DNA of 64,000 bases from Terrisporobacter petrolearius (GTDB taxonomy: Bacteria; Bacillota; Clostridia; Peptostreptococcales; Peptostreptococcaceae), in assembly GCF_020748185.1 (NCBI RefSeq), contig NZ_JAHZMO010000008.1:62001-126000 (forward strand), in the 5' to 3' direction. Both the position numbers and the translations under genes were made by a program. Every line of letters begins with the position of its first letter. Within the stretch, counting starts at the first letter, position 1. The notes below the pieces were generated by a model. It made no database searches. It saw nothing but the letters and a program-made list of their open reading frames with translations, and had not been told where the DNA came from. Shown here one piece after another: positions 43,442 to 51,879 of the stretch.

Positions 43442-44188
43442 TTATCCTAGTAAAACATCATTCATATCGTAGAGCCCATTTTCTGCATTTACAATAAACT
43501 TAGCTGCCATAACAGCGCCTTTGGCAAATATCATGTTTGATCCAGCTTTATGTTTTATTTCTAGTACTTCATCATCTCCTGCAAAGATCACATCGTTGTC
43601 TCCTATAATTGTTCCACCTCTTATAGTATGTATACCTAGTTCATTTTCTTGTCTTTTCGCATTTTTTCCATGTCTTCCGTAAATATTTGTAAGTTCATTT
43701 CTTACTTCTTTAATAGCATCTGCTGTCATAAAAGCCGTTCCACATGGGCAATCTTCTTTTCTATTGTGGTGTTTTTCTATTATTTCTATATCAAATCCAT
43801 CTAATAATCTAGTGGCTGTTTTTACTAATTGAAGCATTGCAGTTATACCAATTGATGTATTTGAAGATTTAAATACTGGTATTAATTTTGATACTTCTTT
43901 AACTTTCTCATTTTGTTCATCACTGTGAGCTGTAGTACCTATAATTACTGGTGTTTTAGTACTTACACCATAGTCTAAAATTTCTTCTAGTCTAGATGCT
44001 TTCGAAAAATCTATTATTGCATCTGCTTTTCCTTCTATATCGCTAAACTTTGGATATATTTTAAAATCTACGTCTTTTAAATCATGATCTGAAACTGCAC
44101 AAAATACTTCTACTCCCTCAGTTTCATTTATACATTTTACTATTTCTCTTCCTGTATTTCCAAGGCCACTTACTATTATTTTTATCAT
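43442..44188 (-). CDS. dapB: 4-hydroxy-tetrahydrodipicolinate reductase
   Basis: The ATG at 44188 (GTG just upstream at 44191) follows GGGGAGA; the longer frame to 44209 includes the ribosome site itself. The 248-residue protein has the NAD(P) fingerprint IIVSGLGNTGREIVKC, domain-joining GTTAHSDEQN and the DapB catalytic segment IIEKHHNRKEDCPCGTAF. In that segment the usual KxDxPSGTA reads KEDCPCGTA. It continues with IHTIRGGTIIGDNDVIFAG. The enzyme makes tetrahydrodipicolinate for lysine, meso-DAP and spore dipicolinate. It is isolated from other dap genes. The second Pro-Ser to Pro-Cys change is noted. Confidence 0.88.
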   Translation of the reverse strand: MIKIIVSGLGNTGREIVKCINETEGVEVFCAVSDHDLKDVDFKIYPKFSDIEGKADAIIDFSKASRLEEILDYGVSTKTPVIIGTTAHSDEQNEKVKEVSKLIPVFKSSNTSIGITAMLQLVKTATRLLDGFDIEIIEKHHNRKEDCPCGTAFMTADAIKEVRNELTNIYGRHGKNAKRQENELGIHTIRGGTIIGDNDVIFAGDDEVLEIKHKAGSNMIFAKGAVMAAKFIVNAENGLYDMNDVLLG

Positions 44189-44271
44189 CACAAAATCTCC
44201 CCTGTACAATAATATGTATTTACACTATAATGGTAATTTATTTGATACATTTATGTCAATTAATTCACATA

Positions 44272-44309
44272 AAAACACCCTATTCTCCAAATGAAAATAG
44301 GGTATTTTT
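44272..44309 (-). terminator. terminator of the MazG-like gene
   Basis: AAAAATACCCTATTTTC and GAATAGGGTGTTTTT pair on the minus strand. Confidence 0.85.
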
Positions 44310-44317
44310 AATTATTT

Positions 44318-44653
44318 TTAAATATCATCATCTCTTCTATGAATAGATTTTTCACTATCAAATCCTTCAGGGTATCTTTTTTTCAATTTATCAATATTCA
44401 TTTTAAATATATCTTCCAATGAGTATCCTAAAGCAGTGGCTGTTTCAGCTAAGTACCAAGCAACATCACCAAGCTCCTTTGCCAAATGATCTTTGTCCAA
44501 TTTATGATTATGGGCTATATGTTTTTTTACAATATCTATTGCCTCTCCTGATTCACCACAAAGTCCCATTACACCATTTATCAACATATCCTTTTCATTT
44601 AAATCTTTATTAATTGTTCTCTTTGCCAATTCTTGATATTCATTAATTTTCAT
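44318..44653 (-). CDS. MazG-like nucleotide pyrophosphohydrolase
   Basis: The 111-residue protein of the all-alpha NTP pyrophosphatase superfamily carries the EExxE...ExxD metal motif as GLCGESGEAIDIVKK and LAKELGDVAWYLAE. Short single-domain MazG proteins hydrolyse non-canonical or excess NTPs and dNTPs to NMPs. The C-terminus KKRYPEGFDSEKS resembles phage and bacterial MazG-like enzymes. The ATG follows AGGAGGAA. It is downstream of the FakA-like fragment gene by 21 nt, so the two are probably co-transcribed. Confidence 0.88.
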   Translation of the reverse strand: MKINEYQELAKRTINKDLNEKDMLINGVMGLCGESGEAIDIVKKHIAHNHKLDKDHLAKELGDVAWYLAETATALGYSLEDIFKMNIDKLKKRYPEGFDSEKSIHRRDDDI

Positions 44654-44674
44654 ATATTCCTCCTAAAATAAATA

Positions 44675-44926
44675 CTACCCTTGAAGTCCATGGGCTTGCC
44701 TATCCATATTCTCAATTACAACATCATGAATATCTCCCTTTGAAGCGCAGTATTCAAGAACCTTCCATGGAGTGTTAGTATGAAAGTGAATTTTAATTAA
44801 GCTTTCATCACCAACAGCAAGTAAACAATCTCCTTTAATATTTTCTGTTATGTAATCATTTATTTCATCTTCACTAAGATTAGTTCCTTCAATTAATAAT
44901 TGTGTATCAAATTTATACTCTAACAT
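44675..44926 (-). CDS. stand-alone FakA/YloV C-terminal-like small protein
   Basis: The ATG at 44926 is spaced well from AAAGGAGT; the ATG at 44932 is too close. The 83-residue protein reads LEYKFDTQLLIEGTNLSEDE, then GDCLLAVGDESLIKIHFHTN, then PWKVLEYCASKGDIHDVVIE. This matches the segment in FakA (the fatty-acid kinase ATP subunit, DAK-related) that reads YCTEFLI..GDSLVVVGD..LVKVHVHTN. Here it is a free-standing polypeptide without the DhaL kinase domain. It could regulate FakA/FakB or bind a ligand. It is not a recent truncation, since it has its own ribosome site and intact frame. Confidence 0.75.
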   Translation of the reverse strand: MLEYKFDTQLLIEGTNLSEDEINDYITENIKGDCLLAVGDESLIKIHFHTNTPWKVLEYCASKGDIHDVVIENMDRQAHGLQG

Positions 44927-45027
44927 ATTCATACTCCTTTTCTAGTTTATTATCTTATGTAATATATTTTTCTAATAATTATATTATACACTAGTAATAT
45001 GGAGTTCTAAACATTTTACTGTTTAAA

Positions 45028-45066
45028 AAATAATGACCACCCTCAAAACCATGAAGGTGGTCATTC
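45028..45066 (-). terminator. terminator of the 45096 gene
   Basis: AATGACCACCTTCA, a short loop, GAGGGTGGTCATT then a T run on the minus strand. Confidence 0.88.
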
Positions 45067-45095
45067 AAATTTCTAAATTACAAAATCTTTGATAC

Positions 45096-45395
45096 TTATT
45101 TAATTGCTTTTGTCATAAACTTAGCCATGTATCTATTTATATAATCATCAATGTCGTCCTTATCACTATCAAATCCCCAGTTGTCTTCTAGTACTCTTAT
45201 ACTTCTATAAGTTAGTCCCACATCACCTTTTAATTTGAAATCTATTAAATCATAAAGCCAACATTCACGGGCATTTTCTTCCCAAAGATTATTTGACTTA
45301 ATATACTTATCTAAAATTAATTTGTATCTTAATAAAGTGAAACGGTCTATAGTTATATTATTTATTCCTACATTAAATTTACTTCCCCTTGTCAT
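45096..45395 (-). CDS. hypothetical protein (99 aa)
   Basis: The 99-residue hydrophilic protein starts after a GGGGGG site. It is charged, with Trp-rich spots (NLWEENARECWLYDLIDFKL, LEDNWGFDSDKDDIDDYINR). No membrane segment or known motif was recognised. It has its own terminator and lies between the FakA-like fragment gene and pyrC. Confidence 0.65.
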   Translation of the reverse strand: MTRGSKFNVGINNITIDRFTLLRYKLILDKYIKSNNLWEENARECWLYDLIDFKLKGDVGLTYRSIRVLEDNWGFDSDKDDIDDYINRYMAKFMTKAIK

Positions 45396-45456
45396 ATGAT
45401 CCCCCCCTAAGATATATTTTCAATTAAATTATAGCATAGGTAAGTACATTTTAGGA

Positions 45457-46728
45457 TTAATTGTCAGTATAAACAATTTTTCCTTCGCTAATTGTGTATT
45501 TAACTTTTCCAAATAGTTTTTCACCTATAAAAGGAGAGTTACTTGATTTAGAACCAAAATCTTTTACTACCCATTCTTCATCTGGGTTAAATATTAAAAT
45601 ATCTGCAATAGCTCCTTCTTTAATACATCCTCTGTCTAAATTATATAGTTTTGCAGGGTTTATAGTCATTTTTTCTAATAGGCCCATTAGGCTTAAATGT
45701 TTCTCTTTTACTAAAGATGTTATCCCTAGTGCTAAAGATGTCTCCAAACCTATGATACCACTTGGACATGCAGGAAACGCACGACTTTTTTCTTCTATAG
45801 TATGTGGTGCATGATCTGTTGCTATTATTTCTATTGTATTATCTTTTAATCCTTCAATTATTGTTTGCTTATCTTTCTGTGTTCTAAGTGGTGGATTCAT
45901 CTTTGCCAATGACCCATGTTTTAGTACATCTTCTTCAGTTAAAGTAAAGTGGTGAGGCGCTGCCTCTGCATAAACTTTTGCTCCAAGTGATTTTGCAAAT
46001 CTTACTGTTTCTACTGCTACACCTGAACTTATATGTTGAATACTTACTTTCGCTCCTGTTTCTAAAGCAATCATACAGTCTCTAGCTACCATAACATCTT
46101 CTGCACAAGTTTTGGCTCCACCTTTAAGACCTAATTTTTTAGCTATTTCACTGTCATTTACTCCAGCAGTCTCTATAAAATTAGAATCTTCCTCATGAAG
46201 GCTTATTGGCACATCAAGCTCCTTTGCCTTATTCATCGCTTCATATAAGATTTCTGTATCCATTATAGCTATACCATCATCACTAAATCCTACAGCTCCA
46301 TTTCCTAATAGTTCTTCAAAGTTAGTTAATTCTTTTCCTCTAAAACTTTTTGTTATACTACCAACTTGAAGTACATTAATGCAAGCCTCTTTTGCTTTTT
46401 CATTTACATAATTTAGGGTTTCTACATTATCAACTACAGGTTTTGTGTTTGCCATACAAACAACAGTTGTAAATCCACCTCTTGCTGCAGATTTTGCTCC
46501 AGTTAATATATCTTCCTTATATGTGAAACCTGGATCTCTAAAGTGCACATGAACATCAATTAATCCTGGAGAAACTATATATCCTTTTGCATCTATTATT
46601 TTTTTAATTTTTTCATTAACTTCTATTTTGCCTATTTTTTTAATTTTCCCACCATCAATAGCTATATCTACTACTTCATCTTTTTTACTCAATGGATCAA
46701 TTAATCTTCCATTTTTTATTAAAATCAT
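45457..46728 (-). CDS. pyrC: dihydroorotase (class I)
   Basis: The 423-residue amidohydrolase closes carbamoyl-aspartate to dihydroorotate in pyrimidine synthesis. Zinc-site motifs are visible: GLIDVHVHFRDPG (two His), GGFTTVVCMANTKP, SIQHISSG (His) and IATDHAPHT (Asp). A C-terminal EGAIADILIFNPDEEW strand region is typical. The ATG follows AAAGGAGGT. It is alone, not in a pyr operon. Its own promoter lies at 46763-46791 with a terminator-like hairpin just upstream of that. Confidence 0.94.
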   Translation of the reverse strand: MILIKNGRLIDPLSKKDEVVDIAIDGGKIKKIGKIEVNEKIKKIIDAKGYIVSPGLIDVHVHFRDPGFTYKEDILTGAKSAARGGFTTVVCMANTKPVVDNVETLNYVNEKAKEACINVLQVGSITKSFRGKELTNFEELLGNGAVGFSDDGIAIMDTEILYEAMNKAKELDVPISLHEEDSNFIETAGVNDSEIAKKLGLKGGAKTCAEDVMVARDCMIALETGAKVSIQHISSGVAVETVRFAKSLGAKVYAEAAPHHFTLTEEDVLKHGSLAKMNPPLRTQKDKQTIIEGLKDNTIEIIATDHAPHTIEEKSRAFPACPSGIIGLETSLALGITSLVKEKHLSLMGLLEKMTINPAKLYNLDRGCIKEGAIADILIFNPDEEWVVKDFGSKSSNSPFIGEKLFGKVKYTISEGKIVYTDN

Positions 46729-46762
46729 AAATACCTCCTTTGCAATATCTATTTATATATAA

Positions 46763-46791
46763 ATTATAAATATTGTACCATTTTTTATTAA
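46763..46791 (-). promoter_or_regulatory. pyrC promoter
   Basis: On the minus strand -35 TTAATA (46791-46786), 17 bases, -10 TATAAT (46768-46763). An alternative extended -10, TGGTACAAT, overlaps the spacer. Confidence 0.5.
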
Positions 46792-46796
46792 AAAAT

Positions 46797-46845
46797 AAAA
46801 AAAGAATTTTACCAATACATACATAAAATTCTTTCTTTTTAATAT
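46797..46845. terminator. terminator-like hairpin upstream of pyrC
   Basis: AGAATTTTA and TAAAATTCT form a stem with a 12-base loop. On the minus strand it is followed by a long T-rich tract. It lies between two divergent genes, where no terminator is expected. Confidence 0.6.
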
Positions 46846-47016
46846 TATTCAGTTTTTACCATAATAGGTTCTAAAATGTAATTAAAAAAATATTCATTTT
46901 TTTAAGTTTATAATTTAATGAAATTTTTAGAATTTATATAAAATTTTGCTTTTTGAAATTTTTGTCGAAAAATAGGTTTACAAATTAATAATTATAATGT
47001 AAAATGTTTTTTATAC

Positions 47017-47112
47017 GTAAGAGGAAATCTTTCATCAATTGAGGAAAGGCTTATCCTCAAAATTTAATTCCTTAAACTATTTCAGAGGAATAAGCAATAA
47101 TTTTAGGAGGAA
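47017..47112 (+). promoter_or_regulatory. structured GGA-rich leader of the EIIC gene
   Basis: The leader holds four GAGGAA-like repeats (47021, 47041, 47085 and the ribosome site near 47106). Hairpin 1 is TTGAGGA/TCCTCAA (47037-47064) and hairpin 2 is ATTCCT/AGGAAT (47067-47091). GGCTTATCCTC (47048-47058) can instead pair with GAGGAATAAGC (47085-47095), so two exclusive folds exist. No known riboswitch class was recognised. Confidence 0.5.
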
Positions 47113-47118
47113 ATCGAT

Positions 47119-48159
47119 ATGATTCAAATTTTAACAGGTACTGCTTTATTATTAGTAGTATTAGCACTATTTACTTTATTTAGTTACAAAGCACCACAAG
47201 GTATGAAAGCAATGGGTGGACTTGCAAACGCTGCAGTTGCATCATTCTTAGTTGAAGCTTTCCACTTCTCATTCTTTGGTGAAGTTTTAGGAATAAAATT
47301 CCTTGAAAACGTAGGAGCAGCAAACGGTTCATTAGGTGGTGTTGCAGCTGCAACTTTAGTACCATTAGCTCTTGGAGTTTCTCCAGTATATGCTGTAATG
47401 GTTGGTCTTACATGTTTAAACTTCAAGATATTACCAGGATTTATAGCTGGTTACCTAATATCATTTGTTATTAAGAAGTTAGAAGAAAAAGTTCCTGCTG
47501 GACTTGATTTAATCGTTATAATATTAGTTGCTGCACCACTTGCATTTGGTATCGGGCAATTCAGTAGTCCAATTGTAAACGGTGTTCTTGAAACTGTTGG
47601 TACAGTATTAACTCAAGCATCATCTGCATCTCCAATATTAATGGGTATAATACTTGGTGGTTTAATAACTGTTGTTGCTACTGCTCCACTTAGTTCAATG
47701 GCTTTAACAGCTATGATAGGATTAACTGGTGCTCCAATGGCAATAGGTGCATTATCAGTATTTGGTTCTTCTTTCATGAACTTTGTATTCTTCTCAAAAA
47801 TGAAGTTTGGTTCTAAGAAAGATAATATATCAGTTGCTATAGAGCCATTAACTCAAGCTGACTTAATATCTGCTAACCCAATACCAGTATATGTTACTAA
47901 CTTTATAGGTGGTGCAATGTCTGGTGTAATAATAGCTATGATGGGACTTGTAAACAACTCTCCTGGAACTGCTACTCCAATAGCTGGTTTCGCAGTAATG
48001 TTTGCTTATAACCCACCAATGCAAGTTTTAATAACTGCTGCTGGTTGTATTGCAGTATCAATAGCTGCTGGTTTCATAGGATATGCAATATTCAAAAACT
48101 ACAAAATAACTACTGCTGATGTAGTTCGTGGAACTAACTCAGATGATATAGCTGCTTAA
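47119..48159 (+). CDS. PTS_EIIC_2-type membrane protein (PTS sugar transporter subunit IIC)
   Basis: The 346-residue protein has about ten helices and is rich in Gly and Ala. The segments VAAATLVPLALGVSPVYAVM, LPGFIAGYLISFVIKKLEEK, PIAGFAVMFAYNPPMQVLIT and MALTAMIGLTGAPMAIGAL match the PF13303 EIIC family. Such proteins are annotated as sugar PTS permeases, but stand-alone copies without EIIA or EIIB are common and their substrate is unknown. No EIIA or EIIB is adjacent here. The ATG follows TTAGGAGGAAA. Codon use is noticeably more biased than in neighbours, suggesting high expression. The leader is structured. Confidence 0.82.
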   Translation: MIQILTGTALLLVVLALFTLFSYKAPQGMKAMGGLANAAVASFLVEAFHFSFFGEVLGIKFLENVGAANGSLGGVAAATLVPLALGVSPVYAVMVGLTCLNFKILPGFIAGYLISFVIKKLEEKVPAGLDLIVIILVAAPLAFGIGQFSSPIVNGVLETVGTVLTQASSASPILMGIILGGLITVVATAPLSSMALTAMIGLTGAPMAIGALSVFGSSFMNFVFFSKMKFGSKKDNISVAIEPLTQADLISANPIPVYVTNFIGGAMSGVIIAMMGLVNNSPGTATPIAGFAVMFAYNPPMQVLITAAGCIAVSIAAGFIGYAIFKNYKITTADVVRGTNSDDIAA

Positions 48160-48177
48160 TATATTTAAATAGCAAAT

Positions 48178-48226
48178 TAAAAAGCCTAAAGGTTTAATAT
48201 AAATTATTCCTTTAAGCTTTTTTTTT
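48178..48226 (+). terminator. terminator of the EIIC gene
   Basis: AAAGCCTAAAGG, a 16-base loop, CCTTTAAGCTTTTTTTT. Confidence 0.75.
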
Positions 48227-48314
48227 ATTCAAATAATCAATTTCCATATTTTAATTTAGACCTTTTCCTTTCTTAATTATTTATTATAATTTATTTTTCA
48301 AATCATTATTTATC

Positions 48315-48545
48315 TTATAGAAATGCTACAGCAAGAACATGTGGTAGTTGACTTGTAAAGGCTATTATCTCATCATGAAATTTAGGAGTAGTTCTTTGAA
48401 CATGCTTGAAACCCATTTCATAAGCTAGTTTTTCTATTAGTTTTAAATTTTTTTCTGCAAAATAAGTAGCCAGCCCTAAAATAAAAGTCCCAGAACATAA
48501 AATAAAAAATATGCTCCTCCTCACAATAAATAGTTGACAAACCAA
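48315..48545 (-). pseudogene. tyrA: prephenate dehydrogenase (TyrA) remnant
   Basis: The frame ends FAEKNLKLIEKLAYEMGFKH, then TTPKFHDEIIAFTSQLPHVL and AVAFL, where a stop follows. TyrA proteins contain ENL..I..LA..MGF..V..TTPEEHDEIIAFTSQLPHV.A.A, lying in the middle of a ~280-370 residue enzyme. The NAD-binding N-terminal domain and the end of the helical domain are both missing. The residues before FAEKN (MVCQLFIVRRSIFFIL) do not look like TyrA. It is a decayed fragment, probably not expressed. No good ribosome site was seen. Confidence 0.7.
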
Positions 48546-48598
48546 TTATCATAAGAAAAAGCATATTTAAATTTGTTACAATTTATTTATAGGAAATC

Positions 48599-49141
48599 TT
48601 ATCCAAAATATCTTTCTAATAATCCTAAGAATGCTTTACCATGTCTAGCTTCATCTTTACACATTTCATGAACTGTATCATGTATAGCATCTAATCCTAA
48701 TTCTTTAGCTCTCTTAGCTATTTTTAATTTTCCTTCAGTAGCTCCATACTCAGCATCAACTCTAACTCTTAAGTTTTCTTTAGTATCAGCAACTACTACT
48801 TCACCTAATAATTCAGCAAATTTAGCAGCATGTTCTGCTTCTTCAAAAGCTATTCTTTTGTAAGCTTCAGCAACTTCTGGATATCCTTCTCTATCAGCTT
48901 GTCTACTCATTGCTAAGTACATACCAACTTCTGTACATTCACCAGTGAAGTTAGCTCTAAGTCCTTCAACTATTTCTTCATCAACTCCTTGAGCTACACC
49001 TATTCTATGCTCATCAGCCCAATTCATTTTACCTTTCATTTCTTCGAACTTTTCAGCTCCTACTTTACATACTGGACATACTTCTGGTGCAGTTTCTCCT
49101 TCATGAATATATCCACATACAGTACATACAAATTTTTTCAT
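48599..49141 (-). CDS. reverse-type rubrerythrin (rubredoxin plus ferritin-like domain)
   Basis: The ATG at 49141 lies behind GGGAGGG; the longer frame includes the ribosome site. The 180-residue protein has an N-terminal rubredoxin-like Fe(Cys)4 domain: [22 protein letters not shown]-terminal four-helix di-iron domain carries the ligand motifs [36 protein letters not shown] and [17 protein letters not shown]. In classical rubrerythrin the rubredoxin domain is C-terminal, so this is the reversed order known from clostridia. It reduces peroxide in anaerobes. Codons are strongly biased, suggesting high expression. It is a single gene. Confidence 0.93.
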   Translation of the reverse strand: MKKFVCTVCGYIHEGETAPEVCPVCKVGAEKFEEMKGKMNWADEHRIGVAQGVDEEIVEGLRANFTGECTEVGMYLAMSRQADREGYPEVAEAYKRIAFEEAEHAAKFAELLGEVVVADTKENLRVRVDAEYGATEGKLKIAKRAKELGLDAIHDTVHEMCKDEARHGKAFLGLLERYFG

Positions 49142-49324
49142 AGTATTATACCCTCCCAATAAATATTATCTTTTCTATTTATAACTAATATATACCCCAT
49201 GATTTTTTAACTAAACAAATTCTATAAAATTTCAAAAAAATATTTTTGATTTTGCCAAAATTAATCATGGTTATAGATAATGTTACCATTTTTTACAATT
49301 AAAAGCTACAATATAATTATTATT

Positions 49325-49861
49325 TTATTGTAAATCGTAGCCTAACATTAAAACTATTTTTTCAACCTCATCTTTATTTTCTTCATTTACCTTTTCTTCT
49401 AAATGAACACACCTATTTGGTTTAAAACTTCCATTTATTAATTTTGTAGAGAAGGCAAGGCATGTGGCAACCCCACATTTGCCACAATTTATTTTAGGCA
49501 AAAATTCATATACATCTATGGGGCTTGGAAGCCTTCTCATATCTTCATTTGGAGTAATTTTATCTATTTTATCAGCACAATCATTTATAATACTTTTTAT
49601 GTAATCTAAAGTTTCAAAGGCATCAGTTTCATTTAATAATTTTGAAACAGCCACCTCTTCTTTGTACATAATAATTATTTTCGGTCCATGATTAAATGTC
49701 AGTGTTCCTGCCTTTTTATTATAAATTGTAGTTTTTAAATATGTATTTAAATAAGGAAATAAATCTTCAATATTTCGTGAAAAACTTCCTTTAATTCTTA
49801 TTCTATTTGAATCTGTGGTGCAAGGTTGAATAAACTTTAAATCTAAATTTTCTATGTACAT
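49325..49861 (-). CDS. 4Fe-4S domain protein next to a class V aminotransferase
   Basis: The 178-residue protein has an unassigned N-terminal ~110 residues (RIRIKGSFSRNIEDLFPYLN, FNHGPKIIIMYKEEVAVSKL). A C-terminal 4Fe-4S domain follows with INCGKCGVATCLAFSTKLIN and NRCVHL, that is C-x2-C-x4-C-x(~16)-C. This is the Fe-S domain (PF04060-like) of acetyl-CoA synthase gamma subunits and ferredoxin complexes. It lies 13 nt after the aminotransferase gene, so the two are one operon. It may receive or pass an Fe-S cluster made with sulfur from the neighbour. The ATG follows AAGGAGA. Confidence 0.75.
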   Translation of the reverse strand: MYIENLDLKFIQPCTTDSNRIRIKGSFSRNIEDLFPYLNTYLKTTIYNKKAGTLTFNHGPKIIIMYKEEVAVSKLLNETDAFETLDYIKSIINDCADKIDKITPNEDMRRLPSPIDVYEFLPKINCGKCGVATCLAFSTKLINGSFKPNRCVHLEEKVNEENKDEVEKIVLMLGYDLQ

Positions 49862-49874
49862 TTATTTTCTCCTT

Positions 49875-51011
49875 TTACAAATTATTTAATGCATAAGCTA
49901 ATTTATCTATTTCTTCTTTTTCGTTAAAATATCCCATGCTAACTCTTACTGTTCCTCTTTCTTTTGTGCCAATTATCTCATGAGCGCAAGGAGCACAGTG
50001 AAGACCCGCTCTTACCATAATATTATATTTGTCTCCAAGTATATGAGCTACTTCTTCAGGTCTTTTATTTTTTATATTAAAAGATATGACCGGTGTGATT
50101 TTTTGCCAATCCTTAGGTCCATAAATTTCTATATCTTTAACCTTTGATAAAATATTTAAAGCATATTTAGTTAAACCTTTTTCCTTTTCATAAATATTTT
50201 CTACTTGTTCTTTTAATAAAAATTTAATAGCAGATCTTAAACCACAAATACCACTTACATTAAGAGTTCCAGTTTCCAATTTATTTGGGTAATAATCCAC
50301 TTGATATTCATAAGCAGAGTCTCCACCAGTTCCTCCACTTTTTATAGGTTCTATATTATAACCACAGTTTATAACAATTCCGCCAGTACCCATAGGGCCT
50401 AGCAAGCTTTTGTGACCAGTAAATGTAAGTATATCTATATTATCTTTTTCAATATCTACTTTATAAGCTCCACAAAGTTGAGCACCATCTACCACAAAAG
50501 GAATTTTATTTTTTCTAGCAATTTCTCCAATTTCCTTAATAGGTTGTATGGTTCCAATAACATTTGAAGCTGCAGTGAATATAATAAGCTTGGTATTTTC
50601 TTTTATTAATTTTTCCACATCATTTGCTTTAGTTATGCCATTTTTATCACACTTTACTTTACTTATATCTATATTTTTTTCTTTTTCTAAGGTTTTCAAA
50701 GTTCTCCATACTGCATTATGTTCCAAGGAACTTGTTATTACATGATCATTTTCTTTTATCATCCCTCTAAGAACCATGTTTATGGACTCCGTTACATTTG
50801 ATGTAAAAATAACATTTTTAGGACTTTTAAAATTAAATAATTCACCAATAAGTTTCCTACACTCGTATATTATAAAATCTGATTCCATTGCTTTTTTATA
50901 TGCTCCTCTACCAGAACTTGTGCCATTATTAGTCATAAAATCATATACTGCCTCACTTACTTGTTTTGGCTTTGGAAAAGATGTTGCTGCATTATCTAAA
51001 TATATTTCCAC
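49875..51011 (-). CDS. class V aminotransferase (cysteine desulfurase-like)
   Basis: The start is GTG at 51011, behind GGGAGGA; an ATG at 51038 precedes that site and lacks one. The 378-residue PLP enzyme begins EIYLDNAATSFPKPKQVSEA. The cofactor Lys is in FTGHKSLLGPMGTGG. Other family parts are SSLEHNAVWRTLKTLEKEK, FVVDGAQLCGAY and the Cys-bearing loop RAGLHCAPCAHEIIGTKERG followed by VRVSMGYFN. This matches the clostridial cysteine desulfurase-family subgroup. Two Cys in the loop are candidates for the persulfide carrier. It is co-transcribed with an Fe-S protein gene. Confidence 0.88.
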   Translation of the reverse strand: MEIYLDNAATSFPKPKQVSEAVYDFMTNNGTSSGRGAYKKAMESDFIIYECRKLIGELFNFKSPKNVIFTSNVTESINMVLRGMIKENDHVITSSLEHNAVWRTLKTLEKEKNIDISKVKCDKNGITKANDVEKLIKENTKLIIFTAASNVIGTIQPIKEIGEIARKNKIPFVVDGAQLCGAYKVDIEKDNIDILTFTGHKSLLGPMGTGGIVINCGYNIEPIKSGGTGGDSAYEYQVDYYPNKLETGTLNVSGICGLRSAIKFLLKEQVENIYEKEKGLTKYALNILSKVKDIEIYGPKDWQKITPVISFNIKNKRPEEVAHILGDKYNIMVRAGLHCAPCAHEIIGTKERGTVRVSMGYFNEKEEIDKLAYALNNL

Positions 51012-51210
51012 ATTAATTCCTCCCAGATAAATTTCCATAATATTGCATCTTATATAAATGATAGCATAATTATAATAAGTAAATGTGCCATATAAACCTT
51101 AATTTTATTAATTTTTTATTTTTTTGTAATTATATAAAGTCAACAGTAGAATAATGTTTTTTTTTCTGATAAAATACTAGGGACATTAATTTTAGAGGGT
51201 GGTTATATAG

Positions 51211-51879
51211 ATGAAAAATAAAGGTATATTTATAGCAATAGAAGGCCCTATCGGTGCAGGTAAAACTACGTTAGCAAATTTACTTAACGACTATCTAGGC
51301 TATACTCTGCTTAGAGAAATTGTAGAAGAAAATCCATTTTTATCGAAATTTTATACTGATATTAAGGAATATGCTTTACAAACAGAAGCATTTTTTTTAT
51401 TCAATAGAGTAAAACAGCTTGAAGACGTTAATAAAAATATACTTAGCAAGTGCAAGGGAGTTGTAAGTGACTACCATATAGTAAAAAACCTTATTTTTGC
51501 AGGTATTACACTTGATAATAATCAGTTCCACCGATATAAACAAGTTTATAACATATTCGTAAATGATTTACCACAACCAGATATTATCATATATTTAAAT
51601 TCAAATACAGATGTATTAATGAGAAGAATAGCAAGTAGAGATAGAAGTTTTGAAAGACAAATGGACAGAAATTATATCGATAATCTTCGTAATGAGTACC
51701 AATATTATTTCAATCCACTTTCTATTAAACATAACTTCACTGGTAAAGAACCTATTATCATAGAAATTGATAACTCTAATTTAGATTTCTTAAATAACGA
51801 GTCAGACAGAAAATATATTATAGATAAAGTTGAAAAAGCTATATCATCTTTAGGAGGAAATTCACAATGTTCAAATTAG
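51211..51879 (+). CDS. deoxynucleoside kinase, first of two
   Basis: The 222-residue dCK/dGK-family kinase has the P-loop IEGPIGAGKTTLANLL, a lid-type arginine region RRIASRDRSFERQMDRNY and a core VSDYHIVKNLIFA where the usual DRS reads SDY. The family phosphorylates deoxynucleosides for salvage, usually as dGK/dAK or dAK/dCK pairs in Firmicutes. The ATG follows GAGGGTGG. Its last 13 bases overlap the second kinase gene, so the two are translationally linked and may form a heterodimer as in lactobacilli. Which base is used cannot be read here. Confidence 0.88.
   Translation: MKNKGIFIAIEGPIGAGKTTLANLLNDYLGYTLLREIVEENPFLSKFYTDIKEYALQTEAFFLFNRVKQLEDVNKNILSKCKGVVSDYHIVKNLIFAGITLDNNQFHRYKQVYNIFVNDLPQPDIIIYLNSNTDVLMRRIASRDRSFERQMDRNYIDNLRNEYQYYFNPLSIKHNFTGKEPIIIEIDNSNLDFLNNESDRKYIIDKVEKAISSLGGNSQCSN

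Noticed and set aside
46900-47010. Sigma-54 promoter for the EIIC gene
   Set aside because: A TTGCT motif is present but no GG element lies at the needed distance.
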